DNA of 64,000 nucleotides. Origin: Nemertoderma westbladi (Eukaryota > Xenacoelomorpha > Nemertodermatida > Nemertodermatidae). Below the pieces are notes generated by a model. That model saw nothing but the letters and a program-made list of their open reading frames with translations, was not told where the DNA came from and searched no databases. Of the stretch, positions 23,332 through 33,295 are shown piece after piece (the stretch's first letter is position 1; each line of letters begins with the position of its first letter). The stretch covers positions 1 through 64,000 of the forward strand of contig JAUCBJ010000434.1 in the NCBI GenBank assembly GCA_032718475.1, in the 5' to 3' direction. The translations under genes and the position numbers were made by a program.

Positions 23332-25881
23332 CTATCTGTTCCTCTGGGGATAGTTCCCCCTGGCGTCCTCTTCCCTGGGCTGTTTCTTGGTTATCACCGT
23401 TCCTCTGGCATCATCCGCTTTCTGCTTTCGGACCTTCGCCGCCACCTCCCTGCTGATCCCGGTCGTTGGCTCCTTGGGCGCTGGTGTTATTAGTGCCCGA
23501 TACCGCTTCGCCGGTGGCCCCTCAGAGTGGCCCGGTTGTCTCCCTCTGGTGGCGTCCCATAGGATCATTTTCATTGCCTTTGGTACGTGCTCCGCCAAGA
23601 AATCCCTAAACTCCCTTCGGTTCTCTGGCGTCCACCTGTCCAAATACCTTTGCGTGTTCATCACTCCAGCGTACGACGCCGCCGTTGCTACCTCTTGGTA
23701 GGTAAACGGTAGCCTCTGCTTTATGATTTCCATGTGAGTCTCCTGATTGATAAGGAAGAAACCCCACTTGAACTCCTGGGCCTTCATGCGCTGTCGCGTC
23801 ATGGCCCCGACGTCGGCCCACTCCTCGAATCTTGTGAACTTCTCCTCGTCGTTCATCCAGTCGCACTCGCGTCCGTAGTGTCCCCGAAAGTGGCACTTTG
23901 GACATCGGTTATGCAACCGTGGACACGCCCCCATCCTGTGGCTTGGTTCTCTGCAATAGAGACAAAAGGTTCCCTTTTGGAACCGGTATAGGCAGCTGCT
24001 TTCCCGATGGGTCTGTCTCCCACAGTAGTCGCAGCCGAGTACCAATGTCTCCCGTCCCACCTCGTCTTTCGTCCCAAGCGATCTCCGCGGTCTGTGGAGT
24101 CGCTGGTAGGCGAACTTCTCTACGTTGGTCTCTCTATCTACGTCGATCTCTCCGCCCCTCTCGGGCATCGTCTCCCCGAACACTATCCGTGGTGCCGTCC
24201 CCGGTTGCTCGCCCAACCTGATGGTGCTCCCCGCGAAATCCATCGCCGTCTCCTCGTGCACCCAGGTCCGCTTGCCGGATCTGTTCCAGAAGGCCCTCGC
24301 CCCACTGGCCGTCACCACCCTTCCGCCAACCCAGTCCGTGTCCGAGTGGCCTATCCTCTCGATGGGCGGCATCTCTCCGAACTCGTCGTCGTCGTCCTCC
24401 TCTTCTGGTAGTGTCTCCAATCCCGGTATCCCGATGGATCCACTATGTCCCTTCCCGCCTTGGCTCTCGCCCGTAGCTCTCCATCCCTCTAGCTCCCTTA
24501 ACTTCCTTGGCGGTTGGTCGCCCTCGGCGCCCGCTGGTATGGGCATCGTTTGCAACCCCGACGTCGACTGTTTCGGCGATCCCACCGTCCATCCCAATTC
24601 TCGCCCTAGAGACTCCCCCGAACTCCCTGATGAAGTCCAATGAAGTTCGTCTAGGCCTGCCTGTTCCTCGAAGCCGTAACTCTGTGTCCTGGCCTCCTCT
24701 TCCCTCTCCTCTGCTTCTATCCTCTCCTGTCTAGCGACTTCTTCCAGTCGCTTTGCTTCTCGTCTATCCGTCTCTAGCTGCTCCCATCTCTGATACGGTG
24801 TATCTGTCTCCCTGTCTACCAGATGTCGGCTGTTGTAGTACACCGACTCGCCCTTCAGCCCCGGGTGGTCTACCAGACCGTCAAAGGCCGTCTTAAAGGC
24901 TCTCCTGTAGCTTAGGGGTGATCCCGATAACAGAAATGCCCCTGGTTCCCTCTCGATAACCACGGTCATGAATAAGTTAAGCAAACTTATCATCATCCAG
25001 TCCTCCTGCAGGATATATCGCTTCTGATATACCTTTATCGCTCCCCTGCGGAACTGATATACCTCCTGCTTTCCCGGTCTCGCTCCCCACTTTAGCGAGT
25101 TCGCTAGTTCTGCTCCGTATTCTTCCCTAAACTTCCCCCAATCCATCGGTTTGTGGCATACGAGCCCCAATAATTGGCCCATTGCCACCGCCCCGCATTG
25201 GCCTGTGTTTTCGACTACCCCCAACCCATCCGGTGCCGTCATAGCCATAAAGACTTTCTGCATATCCAGGAGGTTGGTGGCGTCCGGACCGATGATCCTC
25301 TCCGCGTCCTCGCGAATCGCCGATCCCACTTTCGTCGTCGACTTCTCTCTCACTAAGACCTGTACCGCTTTCGGTAACCGGTCTAGTTTCGGCCCGTCCT
25401 TCTTCCCATACGTCCCTAGGTCGAATAAGAAGATGTCCCCATTTGGCGCGGCCAAATGTAGGAGTATGGTCCTGGCCGACCCCGCAGTTCCTCGTCTCGA
25501 ACCCGCCTCGTCTTCCACGGTTCCCTCATCATCTAGGATCATATATCCTCCTCTGTTGACGGACTCTATGAATCTCTTCCAGTCCTTCCTCGGTGATTCC
25601 CTCGGGTACTTCGGAATCCCGAACTTCACCTCGTCCCCTTTCACCACGTAGTGGAAGTGTTGGAAGATCGCGTTGTCCAGCGACGGCGTCCCGTAGGTCC
25701 CGACCAGCCGCTGTTCGTGCATCTCCCTGAAGTGATCCTGCAGCGCTCGCGCCGCGTGACCCCTTTCCAACCTCTCGTAGTATCCTCTCGTCTTCTCTTC
25801 CGGATGCCTCTCGGTGAAATCCACAAGTATCTCCTTTCCTCCTGACTCCGCCTTTCTCTTTCTGATCAACTTACTCGCCAT
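23332..25881 (-). CDS. Extra retrotransposon ORF: exonuclease-like domain plus three CCHC zinc knuckles
   Basis: An 849-codon ATG-started ORF lies downstream of pol, in the position where some BEL/Pao elements have an env-like gene. I see no signal peptide or membrane segment. Residues about 112-310 fit a DEDD-type 3'-5' exonuclease (RNase D/WRN-like) order. Motif I is YMILDDEG (D117, E119). Motif II is KVGSAIREDAERI (D192), then LLD at 206. A motif III-like stretch is QKRYILQEDWMMISLL (Y289, E293/D294), where the usual Y-x3-D is not exact. An acidic and charged linker follows. Then three C-X2-C-X4-H-X4-C knuckles (about residues 612-675) begin CDYCGRQTH, CLYCREPSH and CPKCHFRGH. The family-level match is my inference from motif order; catalysis is uncertain because motif III is atypical. 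The knuckles suggest nucleic-acid binding. Confidence 0.75.
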   Translation of the reverse strand: MASKLIRKRKAESGGKEILVDFTERHPEEKTRGYYERLERGHAARALQDHFREMHEQRLVGTYGTPSLDNAIFQHFHYVVKGDEVKFGIPKYPRESPRKDWKRFIESVNRGGYMILDDEGTVEDEAGSRRGTAGSARTILLHLAAPNGDIFLFDLGTYGKKDGPKLDRLPKAVQVLVREKSTTKVGSAIREDAERIIGPDATNLLDMQKVFMAMTAPDGLGVVENTGQCGAVAMGQLLGLVCHKPMDWGKFREEYGAELANSLKWGARPGKQEVYQFRRGAIKVYQKRYILQEDWMMISLLNLFMTVVIEREPGAFLLSGSPLSYRRAFKTAFDGLVDHPGLKGESVYYNSRHLVDRETDTPYQRWEQLETDRREAKRLEEVARQERIEAEEREEEARTQSYGFEEQAGLDELHWTSSGSSGESLGRELGWTVGSPKQSTSGLQTMPIPAGAEGDQPPRKLRELEGWRATGESQGGKGHSGSIGIPGLETLPEEEDDDDEFGEMPPIERIGHSDTDWVGGRVVTASGARAFWNRSGKRTWVHEETAMDFAGSTIRLGEQPGTAPRIVFGETMPERGGEIDVDRETNVEKFAYQRLHRPRRSLGTKDEVGRETLVLGCDYCGRQTHRESSCLYRFQKGTFCLYCREPSHRMGACPRLHNRCPKCHFRGHYGRECDWMNDEEKFTRFEEWADVGAMTRQRMKAQEFKWGFFLINQETHMEIIKQRLPFTYQEVATAASYAGVMNTQRYLDRWTPENRREFRDFLAEHVPKAMKMILWDATRGRQPGHSEGPPAKRYRALITPAPKEPTTGISREVAAKVRKQKADDARGTVITKKQPREEDARGNYPQRNR

Positions 25882-26385
25882 TCCGAACGTTCACTCGCTC
25901 ACCTGCAAGGTGGTGCCTTACCAAGGCGCAATACAGATGAGTGATGTATCTAAGATGTTCTGTACGGTTAGATAATGGTTAGATGGCCTATTTCCTACTT
26001 AACTGCGCCTTTTAACCTAAATTATTCCTAATTAATTTTGAAGCTAGTAAATGAGCGTAATTTACAATTTCTGTCCGTTACTTTTATTATGTTCTAGAAT
26101 AACTTTCCTTGTGTTGCCATTATTTTACAACTTTCAGCCCTATTCTGTTTATTTATCTATTTAATTTGATTCTACTGTCCTACTACTTACTACTGTCTAT
26201 GGATTATTCTATTCTCTAATCCACATTCTGGCCTACTCTGTGGGTCTATGCAGTACAGCAGTATGCGTCGTGTGGCCACACGACTTACCCAGCTGTACTC
26301 ATATGCCCCCCTCTCGCTACTAACGCTACTAACTGCTAACTAATATCTATATCTATATCCCCTTTTACCTCTTACTCTCTCTCTT

Positions 26386-26925
26386 CTAACTAACGGTACT
26401 ACGTACCCTCTAACTCTAACTCTTCTAACTAACGGTACTTACGTACCCTCTAACTCTCTAACTAACTAGCGGTACTTACGTACCCTCTAACTCTCTAACT
26501 AACTATCGGTACTACGTACCCTCTAACTCTCTAACTAACTAGCGGTACTTACGTACCCTCTAACTCTCTAACTAACTATCGGTACTATGTACCTTCTAAC
26601 TCTCTAACTAACTATCGGTACTACGTACCCTCTAACTCTCTAACTAACTATCGGTACTACGTACCCTCTAACTCTCTAACTAACTATCGGTACTACGTAC
26701 CTTCTAACTCTCTAACTAACTATCGGTACTACGTACCCTCTAACTCTCTAACTAACTATCGGTACTACGTACCCTCTAACTCTCTAACTAACTATCGGTA
26801 CTACGTACCCTCTAACTAACTAACTAACTAGGTACTACGTACCTTCTAACTAACTAACTAACTAACTAGGTACTACGTACCTTCTAACTAACTAACTGAC
26901 CAGGTACTACGTACCTCTTAACTAA
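26386..26925. repeat. 36-bp tandem repeat block between pol and the downstream ORF
   Basis: Fifteen copies of a unit built on ggtactacgtacc plus ctctaactctctaactaac occur, mostly with 36-bp spacing (ggtact at 26395, 26434, 26471 and on to 26903). It lies inside the element, in the 1.2-kb gap between the pol stop and the start of the exonuclease-like ORF. On the element strand the unit contains GTTAGTTAG. No coding frame is apparent. Confidence 0.9.
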
Positions 26926-27074
26926 CTTCTGCCTACTAACTGCATACCTAGCATGTACTATTATTTATTTATTTTTTTTTTTTTCTATTTTTGTTTGTGG
27001 GAAGGGCGTCTCGCCCTCAATCCCACCCCCCTCAGTCCAAAACTTGGACGACTAAACTCGACTCTAACTCCAAG

Positions 27075-30000
27075 TTAAGGTGCCCCTTCTAGCAGACAGC
27101 ATTTGCCTACTGCTCTCCTGTAGGTTTTCCTTTCCTTCGCACCTATATTTCCACCTATCCGCACTTCTACCGATCGGACTCTTCCGTCCTCGTCGCAGTA
27201 GGTGCCTACAACTCTCGCCAACCGCCATTGGTTGTTGATGATAGTATCATCCGTAACGATTACGAGATCTCCTACTCTTAACTCCCTGTTCGGCTTCCTC
27301 CACTTGCTTCGCTTATGGAGCGTGGGTAGGTATTCCTCGACCCACCTCCTCCAATACTCTGCGCTTATTGCCTTTGCGACTTTCCAACTTTGGTGGGAGT
27401 GTATGTCATCTGGGTCTACACCCCGCATATCGATGGTCGCTGGCCTTTCCATCAGGAAATGGCTAGGCGTCAGCACGTCTAGTGACTCAGGGTCATCATT
27501 CTCCGGATATAGCGGTCTGCTATTAATGATCCCCTCGCACTTCGCAAGTACTGTCCGTAAGACGTCCTCAGTGACCATGTGGGTGTTCATTAGCTTCGTC
27601 ATTAGACGCTTTGAACTGCCCACCAGTCTCTCGACGCATCCTAGTGTATGTGGTGCATACGGCGTCCTTCTCTCCCACTTTACTTGTCGTCGTCTCATGG
27701 CTGCCCTGACTTCTTCTCCCTCCAAGATGTCCAAGGCCTCTGCCATCTCACTCTCTGCGCCCACAAAGTTGGTGCCGTTGTCGCTGTATATCACTGCGAT
27801 CGTTCCACCTTTGCGGTCCCTAAACCTTTCTAAGGCGTTAATGAACGCTGATGCGGTTGCATCTTGGGCGAGTTCTATCCCTACCGCCCGCGTATTGTTG
27901 CATACGAAGATGATGCCGTAGCGTTTCTCCGTGTGTCGCATCACTTTGATCTTTATCGGCCCGAACATGTCCACACCGCAATGCGTAAATGGCGGGTCGT
28001 GCTGTCTTACCCTATTCGCCGGTAGTGGCGCCATCTCCTGTACGGCTCGCTCCTTCTTCGCTCGTCGGCAGGTCTGGCACTGCCCCACTACCGCTTTAAC
28101 CTTCTTCCTTAATTGTTTGACCCAATAGGTCCTCCTTATCTCTGTGAGGGTTCGGTTGGTGCCCCCGTGCAATATTGACTTATGGGAGTCCCAGATAATC
28201 TGGTGGACTATTGGCGATCCCGTGGGAATGATGATGGGTTTCGGTGGTACGACTATGCTATTGTTGTATCCCACCCTAGAATTCATTACTAGAATCCCGT
28301 CGTCATTGAGTTGTGGCGACAGCGTAATCAGCTCGCTGTCCCGTCGGAGGTGCTGTTGGTTACCGACGCGTTCCACCTCGTCGCCGTAGTTCTTTCGTTG
28401 TTCATAGCGGATCACTGCCTTGGCCGCTCCTTCCAGATCTATGGTTGTCCTGATCTTCTTGTCCTTGCCAACTCCGGCAAGGAAATTCCCGAAGGCTCTC
28501 CAGTACGCCACTAGTTTCTTGGTCTTATACCAACTAGAACTGTAGCTGAGGAGTTTATCCGTCGGGTTATCGCACAGTTCTCGTCCTGGTTGCACGTCCC
28601 TAATCTCCCTCACCATCTGGGAGTATATCTCTTCTCCCTCTGAATCTCCCTCTTCTCCTTCTGATACCACTTCTGAGCCCGGATCCACCTTTCTCATCGG
28701 CGGCCAGGCCTCCTTATCGCTCAGAAATTGTGGCCCATGCTGCCACAATACTTCCTTCTTCAGGAAAGTGTGGCGTTCTACGCCCCTCGACAGCAAGTCC
28801 GCTGGGTTCTCGTCTGTTGGGCAGTAGTGCCACCTTTCCAGTTCTGTGGTCGCCCTTATTTCGTCCACTCTATTTGCGACGAATATCGGGTATCTCGTCC
28901 TTTCGTTATGTAGCCAACCAAGCACTACCATGGAGTCCGTCCAGTAGTGTGTCTCCACTATGTTGGGAATAGTATCCACTAGGTAGGCTGTGGCTCTAAC
29001 TCCTAGTCTCGCAGCTGTCAATTCTAACTTGGGAACTGATGCTGAATCTGGCGGCGTTGACTTTGCTTTGCTAAAGGCTAGTCTGGGCTTGTGAGCCCCC
29101 TCTCGTTGTACTAAATAGAGTGCCGCTCCGTACGCCTCCAACGACGCATCGGAGAACATGTGTAGGTCCAGACTCGTCATGTTCCCATCCGGGAAATACA
29201 CTCGGGGCATGTTGTATGTTCCCATCTTCTCCAAGTCTCTTGTCCACTTGCTCCACTGCTTCTTGATTTCCTCTGGTACCTCTACGTCCCACTCATCCTT
29301 CAATTTGTATACTCTTTTGAGTATCTGTTTCCCCGTGACTAATAATGGGGATGCTAGGCCTAGGGGATCGTATATCCTTGCTATATACGATACATAGCCC
29401 CTCTTCGTGTGGATGTCTGCGCCCTCCTGGCTCAGCTGATATTTAAGTTCGTCTGTCTCTCTATCCCACACGATTCCCAACGCCTTCTGTTGAGATTCTG
29501 TTCTTTTAATCGCCATGTCCTGCCCTCTGGCCGTTGTGGGATTATCCATGGTCGATTCTGGCCTCTTGTCCTCTATCGCCTTGATAAATTCTTCCGAACT
29601 GGATTGGAATTTGGTCAGGTTAAAACCGGATCCTTTTAGGATGTCGCGAACCTCGCGCCCTGTGTCCAGTATTTCCTTAACCGTATTTCCAGATTCCATT
29701 CCGTCGTCTACGTAGAAGCCACGTCGAATCATATCGACGGCCCTACTGCTGTATCTATCTTCCTTCCCTTTCACTGTGTCTCTCACTGCCATAGTCGTCG
29801 TAAATGAAGACGACTTGGCCCCCATGTTCTGTACTACCATCTTATATGCTGGTATTATCGGCGGTTCTTCTTCGCCGTTATACCATAAGAAGCGTTGACT
29901 GTCGCTATCTTCTTCCGTTACACGGACTTGGTTGAACATGCCGTCTATGTCACACGTGAAGGCGTGTTTCCCATTTCGAAATCGAAGTAACACCTCTATG

Positions 30001-32471
30001 CCCGAATTGTAAATGTTTGGGCCTTCTAACAGGTAATCGTTTAAGCATTTTCCGTCGGTCTTTGCCGATGCGTCGACTACCATCCGTAGTTTACCTTTCT
30101 TTGGGTCTATGGCCACGTGTAGTGGCAGGTAATATGTCCTGTCCATGTTCGGCTCGTCGACCGGTAACTCCACGGCCCATCCTTTCTCGACGTACTTCTT
30201 AATCGTCCTGTGGATGTACTCATTCTTCTCGGGGCTCCGTTTTAGTGTTTGTTTCAGCTTGCGGAGTCTCGTGAGTACCATCCCTCTATTGTCGGGCAGC
30301 GGTATCTTCGGTAGTTTCCATACCATTCCTATAGTATACCGCCCCTCATTGCATGTCATCGATTCCTCCACGCTTTGTAAAGCCTGCTTGTCTTCTACCG
30401 AGGTCCCGACCCCGGTTTCTTTCAGTCCCTCGAAATCTTGTCTGAGCAGTCTTTTGAGCTGCTCCTCTGCTCCCTCGTCACCCATTTCCTGCATTGTTCC
30501 CGCGAACATGCATCCTGATGTCTCCGACATCCTAAATGGTATCTTGCTCTTGATTGGACCACTCAGCGTCCACCCGAATGGTGTTAATATGGCCACTGGG
30601 TCACTCTGCTTGTCTTCGCCGAAGACCGTTTGCATTCTTTTGTGGGCCGTTGGGCAGTCCATACCTACTATGATGGATACCTTCCTAACGTCCACGTCTG
30701 GGATTGAGAAGTCAATGTCGTCCAGGAATTTATATTGCTCGACCTCGATGTTGGTTGGCCGCCTGGCATTGATATTAATTGACTCTATCACTTGGATGGG
30801 GTCGATGGTTGCCCCATAGTCGCATCCTGATGCCACTGCTGCAATTGCGCACCGTCCTGTTCTCATCTCCAGGATCTCATCTTTGCTAGAGATGGTTGTT
30901 ACCGCCATCCTGCTTGGCCTCGTTCTCAATCCTATCTCCTTGGCAACCCATTCCTCGACTAATGTGAAGGCAGCTCCACTATCAACCAGCATTAGCGTTG
31001 TTACTGATCGATTGCCTTCCCCAATCACTCGCACGGGTACTACTCCAAGTAGCACCGTTCCTCTCTTCTTCGCTCCTACTGTGCTCGTCGCCATCGTTTG
31101 GCCTCTCCTTTGACCAAATTTTATCGGCTTCTCCTTGCACTCCCTTGCTCTATGTCCACTCATTACACATCGCGAGCAGATTTTATTGCTGAACGCATAA
31201 TCTATCTGATCCTGCCTAGGTAGCGCCTGCCAGTACCTGCAGTTCATGGTTTGATGAAGCGCATTTGCGTGTAGCTGGCATTTGCTCTTTGGGTTGTAGC
31301 CCTCTTTATACAGTGCATTGCGTATCGCAGTTGCGTTTGTACCAAAGTCCCTACTATTCTTATTGTTTGGATTTAGCCTACTGGGCGTACTGGGGTTATG
31401 TTTATTCGTGTTGTTATTGTTTCCCTGTCCGTTCCATGGTGTTGTCTTATCCTCGGCTAGCTGTGGACTTGCAGTCCCCTGCGTCGCTGCATATGGCAAT
31501 GATTGCCTGAGTCTCGGTAATGCGTTTGATGTGTTGTGCTCTGGTTTCGGTCTATGGTAGTCTGTCTTCAGTCCCTTTCCCAGGCTGTCTTCGCTATAGA
31601 CTGGGTCAGTTATTAGCTCAGCCTCGTAGTTTAAGAAGTTTGACATTTCTTCTAAACCCGGTTCCGCACCCTTCTTATCTCGAGTGGAGAAGGCGATTTT
31701 TCTCCACTTGTTGCGCAGCCAGCTCGGTAGTGCCTGCGCTATCGTGGTGATGTTGTTGGACGCATTGAGCTCGTATGGCGCGTCTAGCGTCTTCAGCACG
31801 ATTAGCGCCTTTTCAACTTTGTTAGCAAATGTCTTAATGCTAACGGGATTATCCTGTAGGCCACCCGATGTTATGCCTCTCAACGTCTGTCTGATGATCT
31901 TGGCCGGGTGCCCGTATTCCCTATCCAGTGCCCGCCATACTGTCGTGAAGCCGCCATCTATTCCTTGATATTGCCTCACGATGTCGTATGCTGGGCCTCC
32001 CGTGTACACTTGTAGATACTTTAGGCACTCCGCCTGCGTCAAGTTTTTTGTTAGTATTTCGTTACTATACATGCGCCGAAACTGTAGATATTCTTCCGGC
32101 CTACTCCCATCGAATTTGAATGGTTCCACGGGTGGTAGCTCGATCCTCGTTTTCAACGCATCGATCAACGTGGCCATCCCCATCGCCTGTGCTTCCAATG
32201 GATTCGATGGGTGCTGTATAGTTTCTCCTGTCTGGTGCGTTCCGTCTGTCCTATTTCTTGACTTTCTCTGACTTGGGTATGTCATCGGGGGTAGCGGCCC
32301 CCTCCATATGTCTGTATCACACGACCTATTCTCATCCAAGGGTCTCGTTGTTCTTGCTCCTATCGGGGTATATTGTTGATATTGTGATGGGGGAATGTCA
32401 CCCTGTCCCCCCCCCCCCCCACCGGTATGTTTGGTACTGGGGTTGATGTTAATATGTTGGGGCCCATGCAC
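27075..32471 (-). CDS. BEL/Pao Gag-Pol polyprotein (gag core, protease, RT, RNase H, integrase)
   Basis: This uninterrupted frame of about 1798 codons has, in order: a BEL-type gag domain (DUF1759-like, about residues 112-270, beginning PPVEPFKFDG); a CCHC knuckle CSRCVMSGHRAREC (about 430); an aspartic protease with LMLVDSGAAFTLV (about 494); RT with LRMVVDASA (about 795) and the catalytic YVDD (about 917); RNase H with HMFSDASLEAYGAA (about 1105); and an integrase H2C2 zinc site with CQTCRRAKK (about 1465). The integrase core has CGVDMFGPI, YSDNGTNFVG and VERLVGSSKR supplying D, D and E, followed by a DUF5641-like C-terminus (WRLARVVGTY). All key residues look intact. The first codon here is GTG just after an in-frame stop, so translation is probably entered from the upstream frame near the G14 tract (32407-32420). 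Confidence 0.95.
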   Translation of the reverse strand: MHGPQHININPSTKHTGGGGGGQGDIPPSQYQQYTPIGARTTRPLDENRSCDTDIWRGPLPPMTYPSQRKSRNRTDGTHQTGETIQHPSNPLEAQAMGMATLIDALKTRIELPPVEPFKFDGSRPEEYLQFRRMYSNEILTKNLTQAECLKYLQVYTGGPAYDIVRQYQGIDGGFTTVWRALDREYGHPAKIIRQTLRGITSGGLQDNPVSIKTFANKVEKALIVLKTLDAPYELNASNNITTIAQALPSWLRNKWRKIAFSTRDKKGAEPGLEEMSNFLNYEAELITDPVYSEDSLGKGLKTDYHRPKPEHNTSNALPRLRQSLPYAATQGTASPQLAEDKTTPWNGQGNNNNTNKHNPSTPSRLNPNNKNSRDFGTNATAIRNALYKEGYNPKSKCQLHANALHQTMNCRYWQALPRQDQIDYAFSNKICSRCVMSGHRARECKEKPIKFGQRRGQTMATSTVGAKKRGTVLLGVVPVRVIGEGNRSVTTLMLVDSGAAFTLVEEWVAKEIGLRTRPSRMAVTTISSKDEILEMRTGRCAIAAVASGCDYGATIDPIQVIESININARRPTNIEVEQYKFLDDIDFSIPDVDVRKVSIIVGMDCPTAHKRMQTVFGEDKQSDPVAILTPFGWTLSGPIKSKIPFRMSETSGCMFAGTMQEMGDEGAEEQLKRLLRQDFEGLKETGVGTSVEDKQALQSVEESMTCNEGRYTIGMVWKLPKIPLPDNRGMVLTRLRKLKQTLKRSPEKNEYIHRTIKKYVEKGWAVELPVDEPNMDRTYYLPLHVAIDPKKGKLRMVVDASAKTDGKCLNDYLLEGPNIYNSGIEVLLRFRNGKHAFTCDIDGMFNQVRVTEEDSDSQRFLWYNGEEEPPIIPAYKMVVQNMGAKSSSFTTTMAVRDTVKGKEDRYSSRAVDMIRRGFYVDDGMESGNTVKEILDTGREVRDILKGSGFNLTKFQSSSEEFIKAIEDKRPESTMDNPTTARGQDMAIKRTESQQKALGIVWDRETDELKYQLSQEGADIHTKRGYVSYIARIYDPLGLASPLLVTGKQILKRVYKLKDEWDVEVPEEIKKQWSKWTRDLEKMGTYNMPRVYFPDGNMTSLDLHMFSDASLEAYGAALYLVQREGAHKPRLAFSKAKSTPPDSASVPKLELTAARLGVRATAYLVDTIPNIVETHYWTDSMVVLGWLHNERTRYPIFVANRVDEIRATTELERWHYCPTDENPADLLSRGVERHTFLKKEVLWQHGPQFLSDKEAWPPMRKVDPGSEVVSEGEEGDSEGEEIYSQMVREIRDVQPGRELCDNPTDKLLSYSSSWYKTKKLVAYWRAFGNFLAGVGKDKKIRTTIDLEGAAKAVIRYEQRKNYGDEVERVGNQQHLRRDSELITLSPQLNDDGILVMNSRVGYNNSIVVPPKPIIIPTGSPIVHQIIWDSHKSILHGGTNRTLTEIRRTYWVKQLRKKVKAVVGQCQTCRRAKKERAVQEMAPLPANRVRQHDPPFTHCGVDMFGPIKIKVMRHTEKRYGIIFVCNNTRAVGIELAQDATASAFINALERFRDRKGGTIAVIYSDNGTNFVGAESEMAEALDILEGEEVRAAMRRRQVKWERRTPYAPHTLGCVERLVGSSKRLMTKLMNTHMVTEDVLRTVLAKCEGIINSRPLYPENDDPESLDVLTPSHFLMERPATIDMRGVDPDDIHSHQSWKVAKAISAEYWRRWVEEYLPTLHKRSKWRKPNRELRVGDLVIVTDDTIINNQWRLARVVGTYCDEDGRVRSVEVRIGGNIGAKERKTYRRAVGKCCLLEGAP

Positions 32472-33295
32472 CTATCCGCAATAATTCCCCCCTCCCCTGG
32501 GTATATGTTATGTCCCTGCATGCTGTAGTCATACTGCTGTGCTGGTACCGGTATAGGCCTATCAGCTTCTGGCCTACTCGCCGGTATGTATTCCGCGACT
32601 TCCGGGTTTAATCCCGTTGTCCACGCCATCCTATCGCCTACATTGCCTCTCTCAGTATGGCCTACGGTATGTGCAGTAAGGCCTACAGTATGTCCTACAG
32701 TCTGCATGTGTTGTTCGGGATCGAAGTTTATTCTTCTCGAATAATCCTCCCCGCGGCTACCGTATTCTCGATCGATAGGTGTATTCCGTCGGAAAGTTTC
32801 TCTTCGACCCCCCTCTCTACTGTTCTCGTCTTCGTACCGGTACATCGCGTACCCCTCTCTCGGCGCGTAGTGCGCCTCGCCGGGTCGCATCTCTCCGGGG
32901 CGACGGCAATCTCCCGGAGTCCAACCCCACTGACTCTCTGTACTCATCTCGACTACCGACGGCTCGCTATCCGTCCTCGCTCTTCTATCGTTCGCGGCGA
33001 TACCTCTACTACTATCTTCTCTTCTTCTCCTTTCAGTGGAGTATTCCCGCTCGTGAGATCTCTCGTCGACCTCCCGGTTAAACCCCACTGTTCTTCTTCC
33101 CTCTTCTGATCGGGCTGGACGCTTCGTCCGCCCTCTCACGACGTCAACCTGTCTCTCTCTACTCGGTCGCACGCCGCTGGGGATACTCGCAATCCCCCTA
33201 TTACTTTCCGTCGCCGGTTGTTGCGGTTTACCTATTTTGGCCCTCGCATTATCCGCTGACGGCTGTGGGGCACTCTCTGCCCCCCCTTTTCGCCG
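32360..33295 (-). CDS. Third segment of the upstream coding region of the BEL/Pao element
   Basis: The frame is open from 33295 to a stop at 32360, with no ATG at its head. The product is rich in R, E, S and G, with repeats of the form YGSRGED and a VGHTVGLTAHTVGHTERG stretch; no domain is recognised. It overlaps the pol frame by about 110 bases around a run of 14 C (G14 on the element strand). Upstream it connects to the preceding frame at an AAAAGGGGGGG site (33280-33290). It is best read as part of one broken long ORF and not as an independent gene. Confidence 0.65.
   Translation of the reverse strand, partial: RRKGGAESAPQPSADNARAKIGKPQQPATESNRGIASIPSGVRPSRERQVDVVRGRTKRPARSEEGRRTVGFNREVDERSHEREYSTERRRREDSSRGIAANDRRARTDSEPSVVEMSTESQWGWTPGDCRRPGEMRPGEAHYAPREGYAMYRYEDENSREGGRRETFRRNTPIDREYGSRGEDYSRRINFDPEQHMQTVGHTVGLTAHTVGHTERGNVGDRMAWTTGLNPEVAEYIPASRPEADRPIPVPAQQYDYSMQGHNIYPGEGGIIADRCMGPNILTSTPVPNIPVGGGGDRVTFPHHNINNIPR

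Noticed and set aside
24125-24643. 172-residue plus-strand frame, and similar plus-strand frames within 23.3-35.5 kb
   Set aside because: They are shadows of the long minus-strand retrotransposon ORFs and have no domains.
23332-25881. Envelope-like protein interpretation of the downstream ORF
   Set aside because: No signal peptide, furin-type site or membrane segment is seen; zinc knuckles and a charged linker do not fit an envelope.
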